DNA of 64,000 bases from Patella vulgata. Taxonomy: Eukaryota; Mollusca; Gastropoda; Patellidae. Made by a program: the position numbers and the translations under genes. The notes beneath the pieces are model-generated. The model was not told where the DNA came from and made no database searches. It was given only the letters and a program-made list of their open reading frames with translations. The stretch lies in assembly GCF_932274485.2 (NCBI RefSeq), contig NC_065881.2, positions 83,020,702 to 83,084,701 of the forward strand, given 5' to 3'. Below, in pieces: positions 32,647 to 43,579 of the stretch (the stretch's first letter is position 1; each line of letters begins with the position of its first letter).

Positions 32647-33000
32647 TTAAACATACATTATGCAAGAGATAATTCTGCCTTATGCCGCTCTTTCTTTAAG
32701 CCTTAAATGTTATCTAAATTATTAATTTATTAACATGGCAAAACCATAATTAACTCTCGATGCCGTCTGATGGGTACGATTTTAAACAGATTTGAGTCCG
32801 ATCTATTGTCAAACTTATTATCGTAACAACATTAACAATGACATTCCAGGCTATTGTGATTTTGAAATTAGGGGTTCTTGGCTCATAGTGAGGTAATTTG
32901 AGTGAAATTTTCAGCATATTCTCTTGACGTTATCTATTTGTTGACAATTATAGCGAGGACTGTCACGTCGTTATCTAACCTACCATAATATATCTTTAAT
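32647..33000 (+). mobile_element. MITE-3, first of a tandem pair
   Basis: Left end TTAAACATACATTATGCAAG, right end CATAATATATCTTTAAT. The internal marks CTTTCTTTAAGCC, TGTTATCTAAATTATTAATT, ACTCTCGATGCC, ATTTTCAGCATATTCTC and ATTATAGCGAGG are shared by all MITE-3 copies. It shares its last bases with the first bases of the next copy. Confidence 0.88.
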
Positions 33001-33392
33001 AAACATACATTATGCAAGAGCTAAATCTGCCATCTACAGGTCTTTCTTTGGGCATGAAATGTTATCTAAATTATTAATTAGACATAAATTAACTTATCCA
33101 GACCATAGTCAACTCTCGATGTCATCGCTAGCCTACGATTGTTACTGGATTGGAATCCGATCTGCTGCTCAACGCTCATTGATGATTAAATCAAAAAAAA
33201 GGATAATCGAAACTATGTTTTTTATCGTATCGACTTTAGTAATGATGATCGAGGTTAGGCCTAAATCGCAATCGCTAAATTCTCGGTTCAGTGTGAATCA
33301 ATTTGACTGAAATTTTCAGCATATTCTCTTTACCTTATCTATGTGTTAGCTATTATAGCGAGGTCTCTAATCTACCATAACGCCTCTTTAAT
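32997..33392 (+). mobile_element. MITE-3, second of a tandem pair
   Basis: Same organisation as the preceding copy, ending CTCTTTAATTAAGG. The two copies share one TTTAA-type junction, as expected if the second used the TTAA flanking the first. Confidence 0.88.
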
Positions 33393-33403
33393 TAAGGTCA
33401 CAC

Positions 33404-33765
33404 GAAAATGAAATGAAATGGAGTTTAACGTCCTACTGTTCTGCTCCGAAGACGGGCATACGCCATACAGTGTGCTATGAGGGGAATTTTGCCCGGACAG
33501 CGGCACTACGGCCTACTCTTATATCGAATTCCAACTGTCAAGGGATCTTTTACGTGCACGCCAATGTGTAGACGTGACCTCAGTTTTTTCGTCCCATCCG
33601 AACGACTAGACAGCTGTCCTTGTCAGACCCTCCGTCCTGCATCACTGACAAGGGGGAACCACGCCGGAAAATCTGGATGAACTTTATCGACCAATGCAGG
33701 GACCGAACACCCGACCTCCAGGCTAGCGAGCCAGCGTCTTACCCACTTAGCCACCGTGATCCCCT
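33404..33765 (-). mobile_element. SINE-alpha, full length, with 12-bp target duplication
   Basis: Complete from (ATTTC)n tail to tRNA-like head (box A on minus strand at about 33735-33755). TTAAGGTCACAC at 33392-33403 and 33766-33777. The insertion site is the TTAA end of the MITE-3 copy. Confidence 0.95.
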
Positions 33766-33777
33766 TTAAGGTCACAC

Positions 33778-34099
33778 AGATCATCAGTACGTATGTACGA
33801 AGTTTCAAGCAATAATATTGAGAACTGAAAATGTTTGTTTTTTAAATTGTCACGTTTTCCGCCTTGGCAGTTTCAGTGGAATAAGCAGTATTTATCACAC
33901 TTCAGTGATCATGGTAATATCATGATTGAGAAATTACGGTTAAAACAGACTCCGTTTAACGATCAAATTGTTATAATTACGACAGGTAAACTATACGCCG
34001 TCTGCGTTTCTGTAATAATGGCTGCCACAATCTACTCGCGATAATGATGCGGATGGCGCCGTTTTATCAGGTGCATTTCACTTGATGATTTCAAGTAGC
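33778..34099. other. no gene seen
   Basis: Unique-looking. A 69-codon frame at 33835 has no recognisable features. Confidence 0.45.
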
Positions 34100-34137
34100 T
34101 GGTGGTTTAACGTCCGCTTGCACAGGGGTGATAACGC
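34100..34137 (-). mobile_element. SINE-gamma 3' fragment
   Basis: GTTTAACGTCCGCTTGCACA and GGGGTGATAACGCAGAC match the 3' end of SINE-gamma on the minus strand. Confidence 0.7.
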
Positions 34138-34261
34138 AGACCAAGACTATTTATACAGCATTGTATATAACACGAATGAATAAATGGGGTTTCATGGCAC
34201 GTCAACTCCAACCGCGCCAAAAAATATTTATATACATAATTTTAAATATGTTTAAAAAAAA

Positions 34262-34514
34262 CAAGAGAGATAGAGGGGGGGGGGGTAACGTCGACTCGAC
34301 ACAAACTAGGTCATTGCGGGACTAACATATAGTTCAATATACATGTAGGGGGTCTTAAGCAGTGGGAGGAAACCCGAGGACCCAGAGAAAACCCACGAGG
34401 TTGGACAGGCGACCCTATGCCTTGTCACGTACAACCGGGGAATCGAAATCACGCCAGTTGACTTAATGACAGACCTTATGATACAGCGCCTACGTGCTAA
34501 CCATTCGACCCCCC
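34262..34514 (-). mobile_element. SINE-beta, small internal deletion
   Basis: Tail, central domain and box B are present on the minus strand. About 20 bp of the GCGAATTATTGAAATAAAAT block are lost. The tail tract is GA followed by a G-run. Confidence 0.9.
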
Positions 34515-34608
34515 TGTTTCAAAACAAACATCATAGCCTAGTTAAACAGATAGAACAAGTAGCATACCGCTGTACTGGTGAAAACCTGATGGTGTATATA
34601 TACTCTTC

Positions 34609-34828
34609 AAAAAAAGTAAGGGATATTCAGAAACAATACAAAACTGCGGAAATGCATTGCTGATTTTATTAGAGGTAACCAGTGTATGTTAATAACAGAT
34701 CAATTGCCTACACGTGAACATAAACAGTTCATATGGGCGGCTTATCTGACGGCCCCATTTCACTCGCAAAAAGATACAACGTATTTGCATTTCAATATCC
34801 CCTACTTTTTTTTTTTTTGAAGAGTATA
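34609..34828. mobile_element. mariner-like MITE
   Basis: Inverted ends TATACTCTTCAAAAAAAGTA (34609) and its complement at 34800-34828, with a TA dinucleotide at both outer edges and GGGATATT continuing the match. This terminal sequence and TA target are typical of Tc1/mariner-derived MITEs. About 220 bp, no frame. Confidence 0.8.
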
Positions 34829-34975
34829 GTTTAAAATTTATTGTAAAAAATTGTCTCCTTTTAAAAAACGGTATTGTACCACTGACAGAGAGTGGTGATA
34901 CAAATCTATATGAACAATGCGCGTATGGGTCGTTATAACAGTGTTAGAACACAGTATACCCTGGAGAAAACCCAA

Positions 34976-35125
34976 GAAATGAAATGAAATGGGGTTTAAC
35001 ATCCCACTGTTCTGCTCCGACTGGGGTAATGCAGACGGTCATGTGCCATACGTAAGGGGTAATTTTCCCGATCTACTTTTATATCGAAATGCAACTGCCA
35101 AGGGATCTTTTAAGTGCACGTTTTT
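34976..35125 (-). mobile_element. SINE-alpha tail and body, truncated
   Basis: GAAATGAAATGGGGTTTAAC through ACTGCCAAGGGATCTTTTAA on the minus strand, with small deletions. It breaks off into unrelated sequence. Confidence 0.85.
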
Positions 35126-35234
35126 TCGAGGTTGGGCAAGTGACTCTATTCCTGGTCACGCACATGCATGGAAAAGGATACTGCTCGTTAGGGATAGGTA
35201 AAACACAATAAGATAGGGTGTAACATGGCTATCG

Positions 35235-35460
35235 AATTACAGCAGCCAATGGATTTTTAACGTGCACGCCAATCTATACACGGGACCTCTGTTTTTCGTT
35301 CCATCCGAACGACTATACGTTGTCCCCTGCTAGGCCCTCTGACAAGGCGGATCGAACCACGTCGGAAAATCCCGAGGAACTTCTCGAACAATGAAGGGAT
35401 CGAACACGGGAGCCCCAAGATATCAAGTCAACGACTTCCCACTGAGCCACCCTAGCTCCC
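35235..35460 (-). mobile_element. SINE-alpha body and head
   Basis: From the AACGTGCACGCCAATCTATA block to a box A/B-bearing head (GGGATCGAACACGG; CCACTGAGCCACC). It may be the continuation of the copy at 34976 after a deletion and insertion. Confidence 0.8.
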
Positions 35461-35735
35461 TTACGTCGTTGGGCGGCTGTCTGGACAACATTGCCCCCAT
35501 AGCACAATATCAGGTGCGTGTCTGTCTTCATTAGCTCAGTCGGGGCCCTGTTTCTCGAAATTTTAACTGAAGATAAAATCCAATTTTAGTAGATACTTCA
35601 ATCACTAAAATCAATCTAATATTATCCAATCAAATTACTAAAATTTGGATTTTATCTTAGTTAAAATTTCGTGAAACCGGCCCCTGAGCAGACCAGTAGG
35701 GCGTTAAGCCCCATTACATATCATTTCAATTTTGT
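35461..35735 (+). mobile_element. SINE-alpha 3' part interrupted by MITE-1
   Basis: The plus-strand body (CATAGCACAATATCAGG, CTTCATTAGCTCAGT) stops at 35540 and resumes at 35687 with AGCAGACCAGTAGGGCGTTA and an ATTTC-like tail. Confidence 0.88.
35541..35686. mobile_element. MITE-1, nested in SINE-alpha
   Basis: 146-bp near-palindrome, ends CGGGGCCCTGTTTCTCG and CGTGAAACCGGCCCCTG. As in the copy at 28303, the host sequence is intact apart from a CNG trinucleotide at the junction (CGG here, CAG there). Confidence 0.93.
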
Positions 35736-36103
35736 TTCGTCATACGAAAATCTAGTTAACATGGTCCATTTCAGCCCCGTGGTCTTGACAAGTGATAATC
35801 TGTCTTGAAATCAGCAATACTTCTCCGCCCACGTGGAAAATGTTAAAAGCCAATTAAATTCAGACGCTCCACGAAGTCGGATGATAATCAAACGGAAAGG
35901 CCGGAATTTATGTAAATTATTTAATAACGGTTTAATGTGTCAATGCATTGGAATAAATGGTTCCTGGAAGTTGCAACTTTTCGCTTGGTTAGTGGATGGA
36001 ATAGCGAAATAAGAGACACCTTTTAAACGTCACGAATTGGTGAATAGAGACTATAGGTAAGGAATGGGTCGACAGTCAAATGTGATATATCATCAAAACA
36101 TCT
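35736..36103. other. no gene seen
   Basis: Unique-looking sequence, no recognisable elements. Confidence 0.45.
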
Positions 36104-36206
36104 AGAAATGAAATGAAATGAAATGGGGTTTAACGTCCTACTGTTCTGCTCCGACTGGGTTAATGAAGACGTACATACGCCATAAGGTCTGCCATTGAGT
36201 CAAGAG
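36104..36206 (-). mobile_element. SINE-alpha tail fused to a SINE-beta head scrap
   Basis: 36104-36184 is a minus-strand alpha tail. 36181-36206 (CATAAGGTCTGCCATTGAGT) is a plus-strand piece of the beta head. The junction is sharp, so it may be a template-switch product. Confidence 0.7.
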
Positions 36207-36570
36207 TTAAGAGGTTGGTTAGGTTAAAATGTAAGGCGAAAAATTGCTGGTCTCTACTTCCAACTTATGTATCTCAAGTTTTCCATGATGAACCCCATAC
36301 GTGCTTTTGAGCAAGAGGTTGCCCCATGTTGATCTATCTAAGGTAGAACGGGTTCAACCCAACGAACATTTGTAAAAAAGGTAGAACCGGTCTATGAGAC
36401 GAGAATTAACATTAAAATCAATGGGGAAATCGTTGGTGATCTGTGGCCATATTGTTAAGATATCAATTCGTTATTACTTTACACATCATCATGTCACGCG
36501 ATCGGTCGCAGCATTAGTTACTCTTCGGTTAATTCTGATATTTTCAGCATGCCTGTCCATAACTTATATT
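36203..36570 (+). repeat. dispersed repeat family E, copy 1
   Basis: About 365 bp, reverse complement at 48565-48935. Anchors: AAGAGGTTGGTTAGGTT, ATGTATCTCAAGTTTT, CGTGCTTTTGAGCAAGAGGT, CTGTGGCCATATTGTTAAGA and GATATTTTCAGC. No long frame. Copy 1 is bounded by SINE scraps on both sides. Confidence 0.85.
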
Positions 36571-36692
36571 TGTACGTGACAAGGAGTAGGGTCGCCTGTA
36601 CAACCTCGTGGTTTTTCTCCGGGTCCTCCGGTTTCTGCCCAATGCTAACGACCCCTACGCGCAAGCGTCTAGTGGACGTTAAACCCCACCCT
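36570..36692 (+). mobile_element. SINE-beta, 5'-truncated with internal deletion
   Basis: Runs from TTGTACGTGACAAGGAGTAG to CTACGCGCAAGCG, then jumps to TCTAGTGGACGTTAAACCCC. The GAATTATTG to GTTTGTG segment is missing. Confidence 0.88.
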
Positions 36693-36852
36693 CACCGATT
36701 TGGCCTCACTCCACGCTCATCCTACACATGTATGCACCTAAGTGATCAGAAATATTGTCTCTCTAATTCTTGGGAAATTCCCCAGACCCCCCCCCCCCAC
36801 GTTACCCCTACCTTGTACCCCGTTGCTGCAATTCGTTAATTGATTGGAGTAA

Positions 36853-37643
36853 TTAAAGATACATTATAGGAGATTAGATAAAGGGTTGGCAGATCTCGCT
36901 ATAATAGTTGAAAAATAAATAATGTAAAGGGAAAATGTGGAAAGATTCAGTCAAATTACTTCACTCGGAGTCTAGAAACCCTCATTTTAAAAACACTGTA
37001 GCCTCGATTGCCATTTTTACTAATGTAACGGCAATAAAAAAAAGTCTCGATTATCCACTTTTGCGGTTAAACATGATCAATGGACATTGAACCGCAGATC
37101 GGATTCAAGATGGCATTTAAGATGACATTTAAGATGGCATCGAGCGTTGATTATGTTTTTTTTCATGTTACTAAATGTCTAATTAATAATTTATATAACA
37201 TTTCAGGTCTAACGAAATGAAATGAAATGGAGTTTAACGTCCTACTGTTATGCTCCTAACCTGGGCTAATGAAGACGGGCATACGCCATACAGTGTGCTA
37301 TGAGGGAAATTTTGCCCGGACAGCGGCACTACGGCCTACTCTTATATCGAATTCCAACTGCCAAGGGATCTTTTACGTGCACACCACTGTGTACACGGGA
37401 CCTCGGTTTTTCGTCCCATCCGAACGACTAGACAGCTTTCCTTGTCAGCCCCTCCGTCCAGCATCACTGACAAGGGAGAACCACGCCGGAAAATCTGGAT
37501 GAACTTTCTCGGTCAATGCAGGGATCGAACACCCGACCTCCAGGCTAGCGAGCTAGCGTCTTACCCACTTAGCCACGTGATCCCCCAGGTCTAACGAAAG
37601 ACCTGCAATAGACAAATTTAGCTATTACATAATGTATGTTTAA
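36853..37643 (-). mobile_element. MITE-3 containing a SINE-alpha
   Basis: On the minus strand it begins TTTAAACATACATTATGTAA (37643) and ends CCTATAATGTATCTTTAAT (36853). The internal marks match the 32647 copy. It is split by the SINE-alpha at 37217-37585. Confidence 0.88.
37217..37585 (-). mobile_element. SINE-alpha, full length, nested in MITE-3
   Basis: A 369-bp copy with 13-bp target duplication CAGGTCTAACGAA at 37204-37216 and 37586-37598. Head with box A and box B present. Nearly identical by eye to the copies at 25388 and 45650. Confidence 0.96.
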
Positions 37644-38230
37644 ACAAGTGAGATAGTATTAATAACTCAAAATGTCATCTACTCTAAAAATGTGTATAAT
37701 TATACCGGTTCTACCGTATTGTTTGTTGTGTCTTTGTTTTGTTGTGCAATTATCCTTTTTGTCTAGAGAATCACTTCAATATTCAAAAACACAATCTGTA
37801 AAAAGCAGAGACAATTGGCGACATTTCACAGAGTCAGAGTATAAACAGAAGGAAACAAAGCTAGATAATAGGAATGTTATTATTCAATTATTGTTTAAAG
37901 TTTCTCTGCGTTGAATGAAACAGTTCCTAACAGTCGCGACTCTTCGCTTCGTTAATTGGGAAAATTGTAAAATAACACGCACCTTGCAGTCGTCACGAGA
38001 TATAGGATTATAAGATTAATACCATATCAATGTCTAACTGACAAATACCCGCGTTTTTTGTCGATAGAAAGGTAGTCAACTGTTTCTAAATAGATCTACC
38101 CTGGTTTAATGTCTTATTAACCCAGTCGGGGTATATTGGGAATAACGTATATTTTGTATTAATTCATTTGTTCCACGTAGCGCTTTAACCGTGAAATTCG
38201 TAGAAATAATCACGAGGGTAGGCAAGTAGC
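37644..38230. other. no gene seen
   Basis: AT-rich. An 80-codon frame at 37672 starts with a hydrophobic stretch but lacks recognisable features. Confidence 0.4.
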
Positions 38231-38384
38231 TGGGGGTAGGGTGACTGAGTGGTTAGCGTGTGCTCGTTGTATCATAAGATCTGTCATTGAGTCAACTGGC
38301 TTGGTTTCGATTCCCCGTTTGTACGTGACAAGGAGTAGGGTTGCCTGTCAAACATCGTGGGTTTTCTCCGGGACCCCCCCCCCC
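38231..38384 (+). mobile_element. SINE-beta 5' half ending in poly-C
   Basis: The head (GTGACTGAGTGGTTAGCGTG), box B and the start of the central domain are present. At CTCCGGGACC it runs into a C13 tract and then the MITE-2 remnant. The 3' half is lost. Confidence 0.85.
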
Positions 38385-38556
38385 CCATAGAAACATCAAA
38401 GCTGATTGGTTAATTAAATGATTGACGTCATAGGGTCAAAAGCCGCTCGTATGACCTCTGACGCGACCTTCCACTGCAACCAGATCTTCATGTAGTAGAG
38501 GCTATCGAAATTATAACAAAACGAAACGAAATATAGGTCTGTGTTTAAATCAGATA
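38385..38556. mobile_element. MITE-2, right half
   Basis: Contains GATTGGTTAATTAAATGATT, TGACGTCA (38423-38430) and the AACGAAACGAAATATAGG terminus, ending AAATCAGAT. The left half is absent. Confidence 0.85.
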
Positions 38557-38794
38557 GAGAAAATAGCACCAATGGAAAAACACTGGGGTATGCGGTCATG
38601 TACTCCTCAGGGTGATTTATACAAGTTGTTTAAACATCCGGTATTTCACGCCACCAAGATAACCTATGGCAGCCATGCACATCAAAATGACAATATTTTT
38701 AACTATCTGAGGACGGTTTGTCGGAGCGCAGACTCAATCCCCAGGTCACGAGCCTTACTTGCCTTATGGAATTTACCTATACAGGCTTGGTAGG

Positions 38795-38910
38795 CGGAAG
38801 CCTAGGGTCCCGGGATCTATATTTGACACTTTTCCATACCGGGATCTATTTTGACACTTTTCCATGTGAAAGCCTAGGGTCTCGGGATCTACGTTTGACA
38901 CTTTTGCATC
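38795..38910 (+). repeat. three short tandem units
   Basis: AAGCCTAGGGTCYCGGGATC and TTTGACACTTTTCCAT recur at 38797, 38842 and 38868. Confidence 0.85.
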
Positions 38911-39185
38911 GTCGTCTTAAAGATCAGTTATTATCCTCAGCTTTGCTAATGTGCTGTGCAACACACTTCCATCTTCCTATAGACTTGAGGGTGGGTTAGG
39001 TGGGGGTGGGGCTCTCATAAGTGAAATAGCCTAGGGCCTTTCTTCATACTTGTCACAGGAACACCACTGAATAGGATAACACTCATGGTGACCACGAACA
39101 GATAATTGGGATTCACAAACGAGGTGCACGTGGCTTACAGAAAATAAATTGCAAACTTTAGTTTGTTTGGGGTTTTTTTTTGGGG
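38911..39185. other. no feature seen
   Basis: Unique-looking, followed by a G-run (39181-39192). Confidence 0.4.
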
Positions 39186-39190
39186 GGGGG

Positions 39191-39560
39191 GGGAACACGG
39201 TGGCTAAGTAAGTAAGGCGCTGGCTCGCTAGCCTGGAGGTCGCGGGTTAGCTCCTGGTGATGGCCAAGAAAGTTCATCGGGATTTTCCGGCATGATTTTC
39301 CCTCGTCAGTGGTGCAGGACGTCGTGTCTGACAAGGATAACTGTCTAGTTGTTTGGATGGGACGAAAACCCGAGGTCCAGCATTGTATACATCGGCGTTC
39401 ACGTAAAAGATCCCTTGACAGTTGGAATTCGATATAAGAGTAGGTCTTAGCGCCGCTGTCCGGGCACAATTGCCCTCAGAGAATACTGTATGGCATATGC
39501 CCGTCTTCATTAGCCCAGTCAGAGAGGATAAGTGGGGAGTTAAACCCCATTTCATTTTTG
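39191..39560 (+). mobile_element. SINE-alpha, full length but older
   Basis: Head (GGTGGCTAAGTAAGTAAGGC box A; box B degraded to GCGGGTTAGCTCC), body and a short tail. More substitutions than the copies at 25388 or 37217. Confidence 0.92.
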
Positions 39561-39794
39561 TTTTTTGGGGGTTAATCCACAATTACCATATCACGAAGAT
39601 CAACCGTTGCATTAGACTTAAAATCCCTTTTCGGATTATTCAATTTAAGCGGTTTACCTCAGTAGCAGTAAAACATGTGTCAGTTCAAAATGGGGGAGGA
39701 ATTGAGTAATACCAATCTCTCTAATCTTCATTAAATCCTATTAACACTATTCTTTAATTCCAGACGAATCGATATAATCCCGATAAAATAAAGA

Positions 39795-40640
39795 GGACTT
39801 GAATTTTAATGCAACGTCAGCACCGATATAATGCTATATATTGGATAGAAATTACATTTTAAAACCACGTCAGTACCGATATAATGCTATACATGGGATA
39901 GAAATTACATTTTAAAACCACGTCAGCACCGATATAATGCTATACATGGGATAGAAATTACATTTTAAAACCACGTCAGTACCGATATAATGCTATACAT
40001 GGGATAGAAAATAATTACATTTTAAAACCACGTCAGCACCGATATAATGCTATACATGGGATAGAAATTGAATTTTAATACTACGTCAGTACCGATAATA
40101 TAATTCTATACATTGGATAGAAATTGAATTTTAAAACCACGTTAACATTGATATAAAGCTATATATTGGAAATGAAATGAAATGAAATGAAATGGGGTTT
40201 AACGTCCTACTGTTCTGCTCCGACGGGCATACGCCATGCAGTGTGCTATGAGGGAAATTTTGCCCGGACAGCGGCACTATGGCCTACTCTTATATCGAAA
40301 TCAAACTGCCAAGGGATCTTTTACGTGCACGCCAATTTATATAACACGGGACCTTGGTTTTCCGTCTCACCCGAATGACTAGACAGCTGTCCTTGTCCTG
40401 CACCACTAACGTCGGGCTATATATTGGACTGAAACTGGATTTTAAGGCCACGATATTGGACGTGAACATTGAATGTTAATGTCGCATCGGCGCTGATATA
40501 GTGCTATATATAAGACATACATTGAATTTTAATGCCAATTCAGCACATATATAATGCTATATATTGGACATGAAATCGAATTTTAATGTCGCACCAGAAA
40601 CGATATAATGCTATATATTAGATGGTAATGGAACTGGAAT
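39795..40640 (+). repeat. 53-bp satellite array broken by two SINEs
   Basis: About seven units before 40170, with ACGTCAGYACCGATATAATG, CTATACATGGGATAGAAATT and ACATTTTAAAACC. The central units (39850-40050) are almost identical. After the SINE-alpha the array continues as decayed units to 40640. After the SINE-beta one more unit-like stretch (CCACGTCAGCACCAACATAT) appears at 40927. Confidence 0.92.
40171..40415 (-). mobile_element. SINE-alpha inside the satellite, 13-bp target duplication
   Basis: Tail of five GAAAT repeats (minus-strand ATTTC), body truncated at CTGTCCTTGTCCTGCACCAC. GCTATATATTGGA at 40158-40170 and 40416-40428. Confidence 0.95.
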
Positions 40641-40659
40641 TGTAATGTCACGGAAGCAC

Positions 40660-40918
40660 TAGAGAGAGAGAGGGGGGGGGGACATCCACTCGACACAAAC
40701 TAGGTCATTTCTAGACTAACATATTGTTCAACTTTATGTCAATAATTCCTTCACGCGTAGGGGTGATTAGCAGTGGGACGAAACCGGAGGACCCGGAGAA
40801 AACCCACGAAGTTTGACAGGCGACCCTACTTCTTGTCACGTACAACCGGGGAATCGAAACCACGCCAGTTGACCCAATGACAAACCATATGATACAACGC
40901 GCACGCGCTAACCACCCC
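40660..40918 (-). mobile_element. SINE-beta inside the satellite
   Basis: Nearly complete on the minus strand. The tail tract is GAGAGAGAGAGGGGGGGGG. The head ends in a C-run (40913-40925). Its ACCCCATTT tail segment is missing. Confidence 0.9.
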
Positions 40919-40979
40919 CCCCCCCTCCACGTCAGCACCAACATATTGGTATATTGCTGAATAGAATAAAACAATAAAA

Positions 40980-41384
40980 GCGTCTTTGATGTAACCTATC
41001 ATTCTACAATTTCTTGGTAAAGCTATTATATATCTGTATGTCGAATGATAACGGTGTTTTCTAAATGGCTAGACTATTTTACCGTTGTTTATTACTTCAT
41101 AAATGACAAGAGTAAATATAATGTAACACGCGATTCCTTTATAGCGGTTCCTTTCGATTATTGTATAACACTGAATAGCGCGGTCTCAATAATCGTTACT
41201 TATCGATAATATTGTACAATTGAAAGAACGTGACTATTGTTTGACGGGCTGGATAATCGTTACCTATTGGGGATATAATTTAATCAACTGATTCGAGTGT
41301 AGGCTGGTCTGGATAACTGTTACTTAATTGGAGATTTAACTTCTATGGTTAGCTGATTCTTGTAGTCGAGATCAGAAAAGCTGG
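40980..41384. other. no gene seen
   Basis: AT-rich sequence. TGGATAAYYGTTACYTATTG-like phrases recur near 41249 and 41310, a weak local duplication. Confidence 0.4.
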
Positions 41385-41650
41385 CGGGGGATCAAACCCA
41401 AACATTCATCGGGAAAAGGTTGGACTGGATGATCGAATCTATGACTCCCAGAGTGTTTGTTTTGGGGGAGTTTAGGATTAGGTCGAATGGGGAGGCCGCA
41501 ATCCTACTAGTATTAGGCTTAGTCATGATTGCTTCATTTGAAAAAGACCTTCCCAAACAGCCTGACCCACCCATCGCACACCGGCCTAAAATAGACAACA
41601 CCGTTTATCGTCGCAGGCCAGGACAAGCATCTTGTAGATTGTGGTGATTA
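41385..41650. other. unexplained segment open on both strands
   Basis: Locally higher GC. The plus strand has 75 codons (MDWMIESMTPRVFVLGEFRI...) and the minus strand 69 codons (MLSILGRCAMGGSGCLGRSF...). I recognise neither product. Both frames are embedded in AT-rich DNA without splice signals that I can defend. It could be a decayed coding fragment or chance. Confidence 0.3.
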
Positions 41651-42360
41651 AATACTTTAATTAACTTTGGTTCACTATGAAAAACAAAACGTTGCGTCCG
41701 TTTCTCCTGCGTTTTTGTTCAGCTGTGTGCAGCAGAATATAGTGCACACTTTTAAAAAAACATTACTTCCCCTTCCACTGAACTTGCACGAGCCGCTGAC
41801 GTTAACAATAACATTGATCTTTCCATGCAAAACAGGGATGTTTACGAATACGTTTCATATCAGGCCGAAAGATGACCGACTGCTCGTAGTCGACTGATGG
41901 GTGCTTTTGGTGATTAAAACGGAGGACAAAAAGGTCATTCGACTGATCCTATTGATCGTCGTACGCCTCCACTTCACCAAGGTCAAACGGTAAATGATTA
42001 AAAAATCGCAACCCTATCCTTGTTTATACGAACTTGCACGAGACGCTGACGTTAACAACAACATTGATCTCTCCATGAGAAACCTTTGAAATTCCAGACC
42101 ATCAGATCTACGTGAAATTCTTTTCATTCACCGGGAGATATTTTTTCTACGATTCGCGAATTTGATCTAAAAATCGATGACAATATGTTGAAGAAAATCA
42201 ACTAAGGTAATCGATCCCTCAAAATCAAAGTGTTTTCTGTAATAATAGACCAGCTTAACATTTTCTTCTTTCGGAGGCGTAGCTTTTGAACTTTTAAGAT
42301 GGAGGAACTTGAAGAAAATATACAAATAAATATCTTAATCACAGATGTGCAAATTGTAAC
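41651..42360. other. no gene seen; small duplication
   Basis: ACTTGCACGAGCCGCTGACG with GTTAACAATAACATTGATCT occurs at about 41782-41830 and again at 42030-42075. Otherwise AT-rich. Confidence 0.5.
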
Positions 42361-42364
42361 ATGT

Positions 42365-42619
42365 GGGATGGAAGGGTGGCGAATGGTTAGCGCGTGTGCG
42401 TTTTAGCATAAGATCTGTCATTAAGTCAACTTGATAAGGTTGTACGTGACAAGGAGTAGGGTCGCCTGTCAAACCTCGCGGGTTTTCTCTCCGGGTCCTC
42501 CGGTTTCCTCCCACTACTACAGACCCCCTACGCGCAAGCGAATTATTGAAATGAAATCGAACCATATGTTAGTCCCAAAATGACCTTGTTTGTGTCGCGT
42601 GGGCTTTAAACCCTATTCG

Positions 42620-42655
<36 letters not shown>
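42365..42655 (+). mobile_element. SINE-beta, full length with small deletion
   Basis: Head GGATGGAAGGGTGGCGAATG, a box B region shortened (GATAAGG instead of the GGTTTCGATTCCCCGG block), intact central domain, and a long (CT)n tail at 42625-42653. Confidence 0.92.
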
Positions 42656-42658
<3 letters not shown>

Positions 42659-43579
42659 GACAAATTTCAATATTGATAAAGTAGTAATTATACTATTTCG
42701 TAATTTTTTTCATTTGAACTTTAAAACGGTCATGTTCTTTGAAATAGCAAGATCAAATTAAATCGGTAAAATGTTTTAAGAAATACTAGTAATACTGAAG
42801 TAGTAATTAAAGAAAACACAAAAAATGAAGCCTTTTGTAAATTAAATAAGCCTGTTTAACCTTTTTAAGATATAATCCCCGAGTGGCTTTTGGCGATCGA
42901 GCAGAATAAACACAAACACATAACACCGTAGAAATGGAAAGCAATCACGTCTGCACACATTATAGTCAGAGGCGGATCTAGGAATTTTTGCAGAAGGGGG
43001 TTTGCCAGGCTCCTGTTAAGACAATTACGTAGGCACACATACACATTGAGCCTTTTCAAGATAGAAATCCAATACGCCGTTTGATGTCAATTTTCTTATG
43101 AAATAATACGATCACATTATGATTGAATTTCATATTGATGCAAAGCATTAAATATGATATCACACATGCCTCTATATCGTTATCTCGCGCTTTGAATGTC
43201 CATCCCATCCCGCCATCTGATGATAAAGGATAAAGCACACAACCGTGACACTTTTCTCATAAAGTGTTGTTTTATATTTTTTTTTATGGCTGGGCAGGAT
43301 GCCCCCCCCCCCACCCCAGAACTGCCCTGATAGTACGATGTTTAGACAAGCGTCTTCGTATTGTTATTAAGCACAAATGATATTCACACATGTTCTTGAA
43401 AACCCTGTCAAATATAATATTAGTAATTGTATGTGTCATTGTTTGTCCTTTAAAGAACTTGCAATTCGTTCTATTTCGTACATTAACAAGATAACGTAGG
43501 GCTCGTAATTATCTAAAGGAATTCAGGGACATGAATTTATTTTTCATCTGTGGCCAGTAGTCTCTGTTGCCCGGTCGGC
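42656..43579. other. no gene seen; one possible repeat
   Basis: AT-rich. The stretch GGCGGATCTAGGAATTTTTG (42968) followed by GCAGAAGGGGG resembles ends of dispersed repeats found in many invertebrates, and poly-C near 43302 may be its other end. No inverted termini could be confirmed. Confidence 0.35.

Noticed and set aside
37269-37502. A second recurring peptide (MKTGIRHTVCYEGNFARTAALRPTLISNSNCQGIF)
   Set aside because: It is the antisense translation of SINE-alpha and is found wherever that SINE occurs (17054, 25471, 45702, 55764).
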